Shown here piece by piece: positions 16,816 through 23,982 of a DNA stretch of 37,219 nucleotides (the stretch's first letter is position 1; every line of letters starts with the position of its first letter). The stretch spans positions 1 to 37,219 of the forward strand of contig JACRNP010000003.1 of assembly GCA_016234845.1 (NCBI GenBank). The letters run 5' to 3'. The notes under the pieces are model-generated. The model was not told where the DNA came from. It worked only from the letters and a program-made list of their open reading frames with translations, and ran no database searches. A program made the position numbers and the translations under genes. The DNA comes from Deltaproteobacteria bacterium. GTDB lineage: Bacteria; Desulfobacterota; Deferrimicrobia; Deferrimicrobiales; Deferrimicrobiaceae.

Positions 16816-17510
16816 CCGAATCTCCGGAGGCGGTTGATGAGGAAAGAGAGCGTCACCTTCACCATATAGTACACCGCCCGGAACGGTGTGATCGACGATT
16901 TTCCCTCCGCCCGGGCGTGCATCCGGACGGGGACCTCCACGGCGGTCGCTCCCAGCCGGTGCATCAGGATGTAGGAGTCGACCTCGGGGTAGTCGGAAGG
17001 GTAGTGGTCGGAGTAGAACTCGATCAGCCGGCGGTTGATGGCGAAGAAGCCCGATGTCGGGTCCGTGACGCGGTACCCGGTGAAGAGGTTGACGAGCCAC
17101 CGGAAGTGGCGGATCCCGAAGATCCGCGGAATGGATGCCCGGTACCGGGTCTCCCCCAGGAATCGCGAGCCGATGGAGGCGTCGGCTTCCCCCCGGAGAA
17201 TCGGCTCGAGGACTTTTCCGATATCCTCGACCTCGTGCTGTCCGTCTCCGTCGATCCGGGCGACGGCTTCGTACCCGTGTTCTCTCGCGTATCGGAAAGC
17301 GGTCTGGACCGCGCCTCCGATTCCCAGGTTGCACGGGAGGTCGAGGACGGTAGCCCCCGCGTCGAGGGCCGCCTTGCCCGTGTCGTCGGTCGATCCGTCG
17401 TTCACGACAACGATGTGGTGGGGGTACCGGTCCCGGATGGCCCGGACCAACCCCCCGATGACCTTCTCTTCCTGGTAGGCGGGGACGACGATGAGGACGC
17501 GCGGGGCTAC
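16812..17510 (-). CDS. DPM1-like polyprenyl-phosphate glycosyltransferase (GT2), start codon unclear
   Basis: About 232 residues. Motifs are complete: VLIVVPAYQEEKVIGGLV, VVVNDGSTDDT, RIDGDGQHEVEDI (DXD region), GSRFLGETRYRASIPRIFG and TDPTSGFFAINRRLIE, as in dolichol- or undecaprenyl-phosphate mannosyl/glucosyl transferases without a membrane tail. The conserved frame begins right at the upstream redoxin stop: the first codon after it is GTA, and there is no in-frame ATG, GTG or TTG before a TTG at 17450, which would delete strand 1. The end given (17510) is therefore the first plausible codon, not a proven start. A GGAAGGTGG sequence at 17515-17523 could serve as ribosome binding site. Confidence 0.82.
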   Translation of the reverse strand, partial: VAPRVLIVVPAYQEEKVIGGLVRAIRDRYPHHIVVVNDGSTDDTGKAALDAGATVLDLPCNLGIGGAVQTAFRYAREHGYEAVARIDGDGQHEVEDIGKVLEPILRGEADASIGSRFLGETRYRASIPRIFGIRHFRWLVNLFTGYRVTDPTSGFFAINRRLIEFYSDHYPSDYPEVDSYILMHRLGATAVEVPVRMHARAEGKSSITPFRAVYYMVKVTLSFLINRLRRFG

Positions 17511-18079
17511 TTGACCACCTTCCCGATCTCGGCCTTCAGTTGCTCGCCCGTCACCGCCCCCACCGCGCTGAAGGTGATCATCCCCTTCTTGTCGATGAGG
17601 AAGATGGCCGGCGTGCCGGCGACGCCGTAAGGATCGGCCACCTGGAAGGCGTCTCCGGACAGCTCGTCGAAGACGATTCGGAAGCCGACCTTCTCGTTGA
17701 CGACGAACTTGTCGATCGCCTTCTTCATCTCGCGGCCGTCGAGGTTCACGCCGATGACCTGGAGCCCCTTCCCCTTGAAGTCCTTGGTCATCTGGTTGAT
17801 CATCGGCATCTCTTCCCGGCACGGGCCGCAGAAGAACGACCAGAAGAAGAGGAGCACCGCGTCCTTGTCGCAGCACGACGCCAGGTGGAACTCCTTCCCC
17901 GCCAGGTCCTGGACCTTGAAGTCGGGCGCCTTCGCGCCCGCCTTCAGCGTCTCGATCCCCTTTACGGTCGGGATCTTCGAATAGGAGCCGCCCTTGCTCT
18001 CCTGGGAGAAGGCCGGGACCGCGGCGAAGGCGACCCCCGCGCAAACGGCGACGACGGAGAAGAGGATCCGTTTCCTCAT
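17507..18079 (-). CDS. TlpA-like periplasmic thiol-disulfide redoxin
   Basis: 190 residues, ATG 18079 with AAGGAG upstream. A signal peptide (MRKRILFSVVAVCAGVAFAAVPAFS) precedes a thioredoxin-fold domain of the AhpC-TSA/TlpA class: APDFKVQDLAGKEF, VLLFFWSFFCGPCREEMP with C84-x2-C87, cis-Pro loop GVAGTPAIFLIDKKG. Two extra cysteines (C69, C70) precede the active site, which is unusual and could bind metal or form a second disulfide. Such proteins reduce cytochrome-maturation or metallochaperone thiols in the periplasm. It is coupled to the GT2 gene downstream and follows a second redoxin by 29 bp. Confidence 0.93.
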   Translation of the reverse strand: MRKRILFSVVAVCAGVAFAAVPAFSQESKGGSYSKIPTVKGIETLKAGAKAPDFKVQDLAGKEFHLASCCDKDAVLLFFWSFFCGPCREEMPMINQMTKDFKGKGLQVIGVNLDGREMKKAIDKFVVNEKVGFRIVFDELSGDAFQVADPYGVAGTPAIFLIDKKGMITFSAVGAVTGEQLKAEIGKVVK

Positions 18080-18108
18080 GGTCTGCTCCTTGGCCCGCAC
18101 CCCGCAGG

Positions 18109-18654
18109 CTACTTCTTCAGTTCCCGGACCGCCTGGATCACGATGTTCCGGATCTGCTTCTCGTCCCCCGGCTTGTACCCGACGTGGTAGTAGCGGATCC
18201 TTCCGGAGGCGTCGATCAGCAGGGTGGTCGGCAGCACCATCGCGTTGAACGACGTCGCGATCTGCCGGTTCTTGTCGATGATGACCGGGAAGGTGATCTT
18301 GGTCTCCATCCCCTGCATGAACTTCACCACGCGGTGCGTCCCGAACGAGTCGAGGTTGACGCCGATCACGAGCAATCCCTTGTCCTTGAACTCGTTGTGG
18401 ATCTCGGTGAGGCGCGGCATCTCCTCGATGCACGACGCGCAGTAGATCGACCAGAAGTCCAGCATCACGACCTTCTTCCCCTTCAGTTGCCGGAAGTCGA
18501 TCGGCTGGTTCTCGATGGTCTGCCCGGAAAACAACGGCGCCGGGTCGCCTTCCTTGATCCCCCCGCCCCCTGAAAAGAACGCCCCCGCCGGGGCGGCGAA
18601 GGCAAGCGACGCCGCCACGGCAACAACCACCAGGATCGGGGATCTGCGGTTCAT
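18109..18654 (-). CDS. TlpA-like periplasmic thiol-disulfide redoxin (paralog)
   Basis: 181 residues from ATG 18654, preceded by GGAGGAA; ATG 18705 is rejected because it lies upstream of the likely transcription start. A signal peptide (RRSPILVVVAVAASLAFAAPAGA) leads into GDPAPLFSGQTIENQPIDF and VVMLDFWSIYCASCIEEMP, with active-site C72-x2-C75 (CASC). The cis-Pro loop is MVLPTTLLIDASG. The CASC active site differs from CGPC in the next gene, so redox potential or partner should differ. First gene of the leftward operon. Confidence 0.93.
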   Translation of the reverse strand: MNRRSPILVVVAVAASLAFAAPAGAFFSGGGGIKEGDPAPLFSGQTIENQPIDFRQLKGKKVVMLDFWSIYCASCIEEMPRLTEIHNEFKDKGLLVIGVNLDSFGTHRVVKFMQGMETKITFPVIIDKNRQIATSFNAMVLPTTLLIDASGRIRYYHVGYKPGDEKQIRNIVIQAVRELKK

Positions 18655-18683
18655 GAACGGAATTCCTCCCGAAATGATTTCTG

Positions 18684-18694
18684 AATATATACCA
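18684..18694 (-). promoter_or_regulatory. Extended -10 promoter for the redoxin operon
   Basis: Read leftward, the sequence is TGGTATATATT: an extended -10 (TGn followed by TATATA) about 30 bases before the redoxin start codon. No good -35 is seen at 17 bp, which is common for extended -10 promoters. A transcription start near 18677 would leave a short leader containing the GGAGGAA ribosome binding site. Confidence 0.5.
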
Positions 18695-18752
18695 CACCCC
18701 TGCACCGGATTGAAACAGCAATCGCCCCCGTCGCCTCTTGGGGACGATCTCC

Positions 18753-18782
18753 TTGACGGTTTATTCAGCCTTGCTGTAACAT
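18753..18782 (+). promoter_or_regulatory. Sigma70-like promoter for the VCBS gene
   Basis: TTGACG (18753-18758) and TAACAT (18777-18782) are separated by 18 bp. They match five and four of six consensus bases. The predicted start near 18789 gives a leader of about 185 bases that carries the small ORF at 18852. Confidence 0.5.
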
Positions 18783-18851
18783 ATCGGCGGATCGAAGGTA
18801 TTCCTTAGTGCAACGCGGGGGGTTTCCCCAATCATTCCGTGGAGGTTTGCG

Positions 18852-18914
18852 ATGAAGAAGATCCGTTTCGCCCTTCCGAAGATCGTCGGTTCCTCGAGCG
18901 TTCACCCCTGCTGA
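18852..18914 (+). CDS. Short leader ORF, 20 residues
   Basis: ATG 18852 is preceded by GGAGG at 18841-18845 with six bases between, one of the strongest ribosome binding sites in the window. The frame encodes a 20-residue peptide starting MKKIRFALPK and ending VHPC before TGA. It has a basic start like a signal peptide but no hydrophobic core. It could be a regulatory leader peptide for the gene at 18976, a remnant of a decayed secreted protein, or a small functional peptide. Nothing in it is recognisable, and short ORFs of this size occur by chance. Confidence 0.4.
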   Translation: MKKIRFALPKIVGSSSVHPC

Positions 18915-18975
18915 GCGGGCGGTTCGCGCAGTTACGCCGGCACCACAGTTCCCAGATACGCCCAAGGAGATGAAT

Positions 18976-20490
18976 ATGCGTCTCCCGCATCGCGGTTGGT
19001 GCATCCCGGTCGTCTGTTCCACGCTCGCCCTGTTCCTTTCCGTCCCCGCCCTCTCCGATCCGTTCCTGGACATCACGGTCCCCTCCGGGATCGCCCTGAA
19101 CGGGAGAAACAAGGGAGTCGCAATAGCGGACGTGGACGGGGACGGCTACCTCGACATGTTCATATCCAACAAGGGGGGGCCGAGCCACCTCTACCTCAAC
19201 AACGGCAACGGGACGTACCGCGACGTCACGGAAGAGGCGGGGCTCGACGAGACCGGATACGCCATGGGCTCGACGTTCGGCGACGTGAACAACGACGGCA
19301 AGCCGGACCTCTACGTCGCGAAGGGCGGGCGGTACGAGATCGAGTCGAACCGGCTCTATCTGAACGCGGGCACTCCCGGGCGTCCGAAGTTCATCGACGT
19401 GACGGAGTCCGCCGGGGTGGGGATCAAGACCTTCACCTACGGCGCCACCATGTTCGACTACGACAAGGACGGCCGGCTCGACATCTACTGCTCCAACTAC
19501 GGCGTCGGGCAGCGCAACGTCCTGTTCCGGAACGCGACCGCCGGCCCGAGGCCGGAGGATGTGAAGTTCGTCGAGGCGACGGACGAGGCGGGCGTCGGAT
19601 CGAACACCTGGGCGTGGAGCTCGGTGGCGTTCGACTACGACGGCGACGGATGGGACGACGTCTACGTCTCCAACGGCCAGTACCCCGGCATCGGGAAGAA
19701 CGTTCTCTACAGGAACCTGGGGAACGGGAAGTTCAAGGATGTCACCGACGAGGCGGGCGTCCCCAACGACGCGTGGACCCTCGGCACCGGAGTGGGCGAC
19801 ATCAATAACTCCGGTTTCCTGAGCCTGTACGTGTCGAACTACGTGGGCGGGAACAAGCTCTACCTGAACCTCGGAAACGGCAGGTTCAAGGACATCACGA
19901 AGTCGTCCGGCACCGACCACAACGGGTGGGGGAAGGGGACCGGCTTCGCCGACACCGACCACGACGGGTTCCAGGACATCTACGAGGGTGACTGCAAATT
20001 CTCGAACCAGTTCTACCACAACAACGGAAACCTCACGTTCACCGACATCGTGGAGAAGTACCCCTCCATGAAGCTCGAGACGATCCGGACCAAGGGGGTC
20101 GCCTTCTTCGACCAGGACAACGACGGCGACATGGACCTGCTCGTCGCCAACTGGGAGGTGGGTCCGCGAGTCTACCGGAACGACCAGAACGACGGAAGCT
20201 GGATCAAGGTGAAGGCGGTGGGAACGACCTGGAACGACTCCTCCCGGAAATTCCGGACCAGCCGGGATGCCGTGGGCGCCAAGATCCGGTTGTACCGGGA
20301 CGGCAAGATGATCGCGTTCCGCCAGGTGCTGACCTCCAACGGGTTCTGCTCCTGTCCGCCGCTCGAGGTCCACTTCGGAGCCGATGCCCGGTACCGGTAC
20401 GACATCGAGGTCGACTTCCCGAGCGGGATCAAGGTGGTCCGCAAGAACGTGTCCGCGGGGGCGGCGTACACCATCCCGGAAGCGGAGTAG
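18976..20490 (+). CDS. Secreted CRTAC1-like protein: VCBS/FG-GAP repeats plus ASPIC/UnbV domain
   Basis: 504 residues. AAGGAG at 18964-18969 abuts ATG 18970 but sits six bases before ATG 18976, which is therefore preferred. After a signal peptide (CIPVVCSTLALFLSVPALS) come seven Ca2+-type loops: DVDGDGYLD, DVNNDGKPD, DYDKDGRLD, DYDGDGWDD, DINNSGFLS (degenerate), DTDHDGFQD and DQDNDGDMD, each with nearby FxDVT and LYLN motifs of beta-propeller blades. The C-terminus (VGAKIRLY, LTSNGFCSCPPLEVHFGA, VDFPSGIKVVRKNV) is the ASPIC/UnbV domain. These proteins are extracellular or outer-surface, calcium-bound, and presumably adhesive or scaffolding; the precise role is unknown. It ends at an intrinsic terminator. 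Confidence 0.93.
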   Translation: MRLPHRGWCIPVVCSTLALFLSVPALSDPFLDITVPSGIALNGRNKGVAIADVDGDGYLDMFISNKGGPSHLYLNNGNGTYRDVTEEAGLDETGYAMGSTFGDVNNDGKPDLYVAKGGRYEIESNRLYLNAGTPGRPKFIDVTESAGVGIKTFTYGATMFDYDKDGRLDIYCSNYGVGQRNVLFRNATAGPRPEDVKFVEATDEAGVGSNTWAWSSVAFDYDGDGWDDVYVSNGQYPGIGKNVLYRNLGNGKFKDVTDEAGVPNDAWTLGTGVGDINNSGFLSLYVSNYVGGNKLYLNLGNGRFKDITKSSGTDHNGWGKGTGFADTDHDGFQDIYEGDCKFSNQFYHNNGNLTFTDIVEKYPSMKLETIRTKGVAFFDQDNDGDMDLLVANWEVGPRVYRNDQNDGSWIKVKAVGTTWNDSSRKFRTSRDAVGAKIRLYRDGKMIAFRQVLTSNGFCSCPPLEVHFGADARYRYDIEVDFPSGIKVVRKNVSAGAAYTIPEAE

Positions 20491-20514
20491 TCCGCTTCCG
20501 ATCGCTCTTCGACG

Positions 20515-20550
20515 CCCCGCCGCGCGGTCCGGAGTGCGGCGGGGTTTTTT
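20515..20550 (+). terminator. Intrinsic terminator after the VCBS gene
   Basis: CCCCGCCGC (20515-20523) pairs perfectly with GCGGCGGGG (20536-20544), followed directly by six Ts (20545-20550). The 9-bp all-GC stem with T-run is a textbook Rho-independent terminator. It lies only 40 bp before the start of the next gene. Confidence 0.9.
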
Positions 20551-20589
20551 CTTTCCGCGCCCGGGGGGCGCATCCCAGCAGGAGTGACG

Positions 20590-22005
20590 ATGAAGGGCCG
20601 ATTCCTGTTTTTTCTCCTGTCAGGTTTCATCTGCTGTTCGGAGGCGGTCGCCGCCCCCGTCGAATGGACCCGCGCGTCGATCGACGACGTCGTCTCGTGG
20701 TCCGGCGACATTCTGCTCACGCAGAGCGTCGTCGTTTCCCCGAACGGGAGACTCCGGATCCTTCCGGGAACGAGGATCCGCGTCGCCGCCGGGAAAGGGA
20801 TCTCGCTCTCCGCGTCGGGTGGACTTTCGATCGAAGGAAGCGGAGGCGATGGAACGGTTCTCTTCCTCCCGGAGAAACCCGGGGGGGCGCGGGACCAGTG
20901 GGAGGGGATTCGCCTGGTCGGCGGCGAAAGGGAGCCGGCATCGCTTACCGGTTTCCGGATCGAAGGCGCCCGGGAAGGAGTGTCCGTCTCCGAGGGCGAG
21001 GCCAGGATCCGGGACGCGGTGTTCATCGGGTGCGAAACCGGAGTCCGCGGGAACCAGAAATCCCGGGTCGTCGTCGACAACTGCCTGTTCGACGGGAACG
21101 GGGACGGGGCGGTCGTCTCCCTCGGAGGGGACGGGGTATTCCGGCGCTCCCGCTTCGCGAACATCCAGGGGAACGGGATCGTGGCCGACAAGGGGGCCTC
21201 GTTCCGCGTCACCGCCTGCGTCTTCGATCGGGGGAAGACCGGTATCTTCTCGCTGACCAACGCCCCCTGCCGGGTGGAGAGAAGCGTCTTCGCATCGCTG
21301 GAGGTCGGGGTTGTCGCCCGCCAGATGGGGAAGGACTCGACCGTCTCCCGCGCCGAATTCCGGAACAACGCCACCGGGGTTCTCGCCGTCCAGTTTTCGT
21401 CCGTGGAAGTTTCCGATTCGACGTTCCGGGAGAACAGGACGGGGGTGGACGCGAAGGAGTTCTCCTCGCCGACCGTCCGCAACAATCGGTTCGAGGCGAA
21501 CCAGGCCGCCGTCAACCTGTTCCGGAAATCGCACGCCGTTGTCGAGAAGAACGTCTTCTTCCACAACCGGGACGCCGTGGTCGTCAACTACTCCTCCTAC
21601 CCGCGGATTTCCGGAAACAACTTCGACCGGAACGACATGAGCGTGCGGCTGGAAAAGTTCCAGTCCGGGGATTGGGAGGAGCGCTCGGGTTCGAGGGAGA
21701 TCAGCGGCGGGGAGGCGAGGCAACGGGGCTCTCAGTTCGCGGCGATCGCCGGGATGCAGGGGAAGTTCCCCAAACGGGTTTTCGCGCGCGGGAACCACTG
21801 GGGGCCCGACCCGGAAAGAAATCCGGAGAAGGGAACCCTCGGGAAGATCCGCGACGGGAAGAAGTACGGGCCGGTGCGGTACGAGGGTTTCGGGGACGGC
21901 GAGTACTCGATCGACGTTGTGGATTTCTCGGAGGAGCTCCCTTCCCCGGCGCCGGACGCCGGGCCGCGGGTGGACGGTTCCGCCGTGCCTTCGGAGGCGA
22001 AATGA
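20590..22005 (+). CDS. Secreted right-handed parallel beta-helix protein
   Basis: 471 residues from ATG 20590, with AGGAG five bases upstream (a GTG at 20584 overlaps that site). A signal peptide (RFLFFLLSGFICCSEAVAA) is followed by the usual helix cap VVVSPNGRLRILPGTRIRVAAGKGISL. Then about 12 coils of 22-24 residues follow, with repeats like FRNNATGVLAVQFSSVEVSDSTFRENRTGV and NRFEANQAAVNLFRKSHAVVEKNVFF, as in NosD/DUF1565-type proteins. The end contains RGNHWGPDPERNPE and a charged, low-complexity segment. No catalytic triad of pectate lyases is evident, so a structural or binding role is likelier. First gene of the coupled envelope operon. Confidence 0.9.
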   Translation: MKGRFLFFLLSGFICCSEAVAAPVEWTRASIDDVVSWSGDILLTQSVVVSPNGRLRILPGTRIRVAAGKGISLSASGGLSIEGSGGDGTVLFLPEKPGGARDQWEGIRLVGGEREPASLTGFRIEGAREGVSVSEGEARIRDAVFIGCETGVRGNQKSRVVVDNCLFDGNGDGAVVSLGGDGVFRRSRFANIQGNGIVADKGASFRVTACVFDRGKTGIFSLTNAPCRVERSVFASLEVGVVARQMGKDSTVSRAEFRNNATGVLAVQFSSVEVSDSTFRENRTGVDAKEFSSPTVRNNRFEANQAAVNLFRKSHAVVEKNVFFHNRDAVVVNYSSYPRISGNNFDRNDMSVRLEKFQSGDWEERSGSREISGGEARQRGSQFAAIAGMQGKFPKRVFARGNHWGPDPERNPEKGTLGKIRDGKKYGPVRYEGFGDGEYSIDVVDFSEELPSPAPDAGPRVDGSAVPSEAK

Positions 22006-22967
22006 TGCATCGCAGAGCGTTCTTCCTGGCCTTCGCCTTTCTGATGTTCGGATGCGCTTCCGCCCCCCCGGCGGAACGGGGTGCGGAATCCCCGGGTTCG
22101 ATCCACACGGTCTTCCCGGGGACCCCGCCCGGACCCGCGTTGCTGCGCGCGATGGAGGAGGCGAAGACGGGGGGACCGGATAAGGTCCGTGCCCTGCTGC
22201 CGTTCTTCGACACGGAAGACAACGAGCGCCTCGTTCGATTTGTCGTGACGCTCAAGGAGAAGGCCGTGCCGCCGCTGATCGCGTCGCTCGACGACCCGTC
22301 CCCGAGGATCGTCGAGGTCGCGGCCGGGTTGCTGGGGGAACTCCGCGCGAAAGAGGCGGTGCCCCGTCTGACGGAGTTTCTCCAAAGCGATCGCCCGCTC
22401 CGGTACGTGGCGGCATGGTCGCTCGGCGAAATCAAGTCTCCGGAGTCGATCCCCGTCCTGGTGCGCGCGTTGAGCGATACCAACGAGAACGTCGCAAAAG
22501 CGGCGACCCGCGCTCTCATCAACCTGGGCAGGAAGTCCACGCCGGCGATCGTCGCGGCGCTTCCGGTCTCGTCGGGCAGGCCGAGAAAGGCGATGCTTCG
22601 GGCGCTGGAGGACATCGAGGACACCCGGGCGGAGGGAGTCGTTCTGGATGTCCTAGAGAACGAGAAGGACCCGGTCGTGCAGGCCGCCGCCGCCCGGGCG
22701 CTTTCGAAGTGCGGCACGGCGAAGGCGTTCGCACCCCTCGAGCGGTGGCTTCTGTCGGGGGATGTCGGCGTCCGCGTCGAGTGCGCCTGGTCGCTCGGGA
22801 TCCTGATCGCGAAACCGGCGGAAGGGGCGCTCCGGAAGACGCTGGAACACCCCGATCCGAACGTGCGCGAATGGTCGGCCCGCGCGCTCGAGAACATCAC
22901 CGGGGAGCGCGTCATGTACCGCAGCGCGGGCGGGAAGATGGCGCTTCCGTATAATCTTTACCGTTGA
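22002..22967 (+). CDS. HEAT-repeat lipoprotein
   Basis: 321 residues, ATG 22002 overlapping the preceding TGA (ATG 22005 also possible). The N-terminus RRAFFLAFAFLMFGC ends in a variant lipobox with Cys 18 or so, suggesting attachment to a membrane. Residues about 75-310 are alpha-helical HEAT/PBS-lyase-type repeats: KAVPPLIASLDDPSPRIVEVAAGLLGEL, EAVPRLTEFLQSDRPLRYVAAWSLGEI, ESIPVLVRALSDTNENVAKAATRALINL, and two or three more. Such solenoids mediate protein-protein contacts, so it may be the scaffold on which other products of the operon assemble. The sequence ends with YNLYR and overlaps the TTG of the permease gene. Confidence 0.9.
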   Translation: MMHRRAFFLAFAFLMFGCASAPPAERGAESPGSIHTVFPGTPPGPALLRAMEEAKTGGPDKVRALLPFFDTEDNERLVRFVVTLKEKAVPPLIASLDDPSPRIVEVAAGLLGELRAKEAVPRLTEFLQSDRPLRYVAAWSLGEIKSPESIPVLVRALSDTNENVAKAATRALINLGRKSTPAIVAALPVSSGRPRKAMLRALEDIEDTRAEGVVLDVLENEKDPVVQAAAARALSKCGTAKAFAPLERWLLSGDVGVRVECAWSLGILIAKPAEGALRKTLEHPDPNVREWSARALENITGERVMYRSAGGKMALPYNLYR

Positions 22968-23938
22968 CCTCCCTGGCGGCGGACGCGAAGGTAGTCTTCT
23001 CCCTGTTCCTCGAGCAGTCGAGGGACCTGTGGCCGTTCTATCTCGGCGGGGTGTTCTTCGCGTCCTTCATCAAGACGTTCAAGTGGGACCGGCGCGTGCG
23101 GGCCTCGCTCGTCCGGTGCGACCGCGCCGCCATTTTCGTGGCGGTCGGGGCGGGACTCATCTCCCCGCTCTGCTCCTGCGGAATCCTGCCGGTGGTGATC
23201 GCCCTCTCGGCCGCGGGTGTTCCTCTCCCCCCCGTGCTCGCGCTGCTCATCACTTCTCCGCTCATGAGTCCGGACGCGTTCCTGATCACCGTCGGACAGC
23301 TCGGGTGGACGTGGGCGCTCTGGAAGCTCGCGGCGGCGGCGCTGATCGGGCTGGCGGGAGGTTTCGGCGCGTTGTGGCTCGTCCGGAAGGGCGCTCTGGA
23401 CGGGAGCGGTTTCCAGGCGGAAAAAATGTACGATTCGCCGGGCAACGTCCGTCCCGGGTTCGAGGACATCGTCAACGCGGGCTGCTTCGCCCACGCGGGG
23501 GCGGAGGGGGGCATCGTCGATCGCGCCGGCCGTCTCCGTTTCTTCGGCGACCGATTCCGGGACATGGCGATCCTCGTCGGGAAGTTTCTTGTTCCCGCGC
23601 TCCTGCTGCAGGCCGTCATGACGTACTACCTGCCCGTGAACGTCGTCGAGCCGCTGCTCGGAAGGGAGTCGGCGCTCTCCGTGCTCTTCGCGGCGCTCAT
23701 CGCGGTCCCCATGCCTCTTCCCCAGGTGGCGGCACCGGCGCTGATCAAGTCGCTGCTCGCGGCGGGGATGAGTCCCGGGGCGGGAATGGCGATCCTGATC
23801 GGGGGGCCGGTGACGAGCATCCCGGCCCTGTCGGCACTTGCGGGCGTCTACGACCGGAGGGCGTTCGCGCTGTACGTGGGGTTGGGGGTCGCCGCTGCGG
23901 TCGCGGCGGGTGTCCTGTTCCAGGCGTGGTACGGGTGA
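22964..23938 (+). CDS. Permease of the DUF318/ArsP-SO_0444 superfamily
   Basis: 324 residues, TTG start at 22964 in a TTGA overlap with the HEAT gene. About eight membrane segments. The diagnostic C70-S-C-G73 followed by ILPVVIALSAAGVPLPPVLALLITSPLMSPDAFLI is repeated in weaker form in the C-terminal half (AVPMPLPQVAAPALIKSLLAAGMSPGAGMAILIGGPVTSIPAL). Relatives include the organoarsenical exporter ArsP and SO_0444-type putative Cu/Zn efflux proteins. The cysteine pair could bind a soft metal. A cytoplasmic loop (about 145-195) with Cys174 and His177 lies between halves. Location inside an operon of secreted proteins suggests it exports something that they use or bind; this is inference. Confidence 0.85.
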   Translation: MTSLAADAKVVFSLFLEQSRDLWPFYLGGVFFASFIKTFKWDRRVRASLVRCDRAAIFVAVGAGLISPLCSCGILPVVIALSAAGVPLPPVLALLITSPLMSPDAFLITVGQLGWTWALWKLAAAALIGLAGGFGALWLVRKGALDGSGFQAEKMYDSPGNVRPGFEDIVNAGCFAHAGAEGGIVDRAGRLRFFGDRFRDMAILVGKFLVPALLLQAVMTYYLPVNVVEPLLGRESALSVLFAALIAVPMPLPQVAAPALIKSLLAAGMSPGAGMAILIGGPVTSIPALSALAGVYDRRAFALYVGLGVAAAVAAGVLFQAWYG

Positions 23939-23982
23939 TGCGGGTCCGTGGAATCTCCATCGACGACAGGAGGGTGTTCACC

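Larger units (their letters stand above)
18655..18975. other. Divergent intergenic region with promoters and a leader ORF
   Basis: This 321-bp gap separates the leftward redoxin operon from the rightward VCBS gene. It is visibly more AT-rich at 18680-18800 than its flanks. It holds one promoter candidate per strand and a 20-codon ORF with an excellent Shine-Dalgarno, described separately. The remaining rightward leader (about 18915-18960) is GC-rich and could fold, but matches no riboswitch class I can recognise. Confidence 0.6.

Noticed and set aside
16812-18044. A single 410-codon fusion of redoxin and glycosyltransferase in one frame.
   Set aside because: The N-terminal part of that frame is an out-of-frame translation of the redoxin gene; the true redoxin ends at its own TAG at 17507-17509.
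18790-18969. A riboswitch, for example a cyclic-di-GMP type, in the VCBS leader.
   Set aside because: The conserved core and tetraloop-receptor patterns of known classes are not visible; only short generic hairpins can be drawn.
20590-22005. Pectate lyase or other polysaccharide lyase function for the beta-helix proteins.
   Set aside because: No calcium-binding Asp cluster plus catalytic Arg or Lys pattern is evident along the coils.
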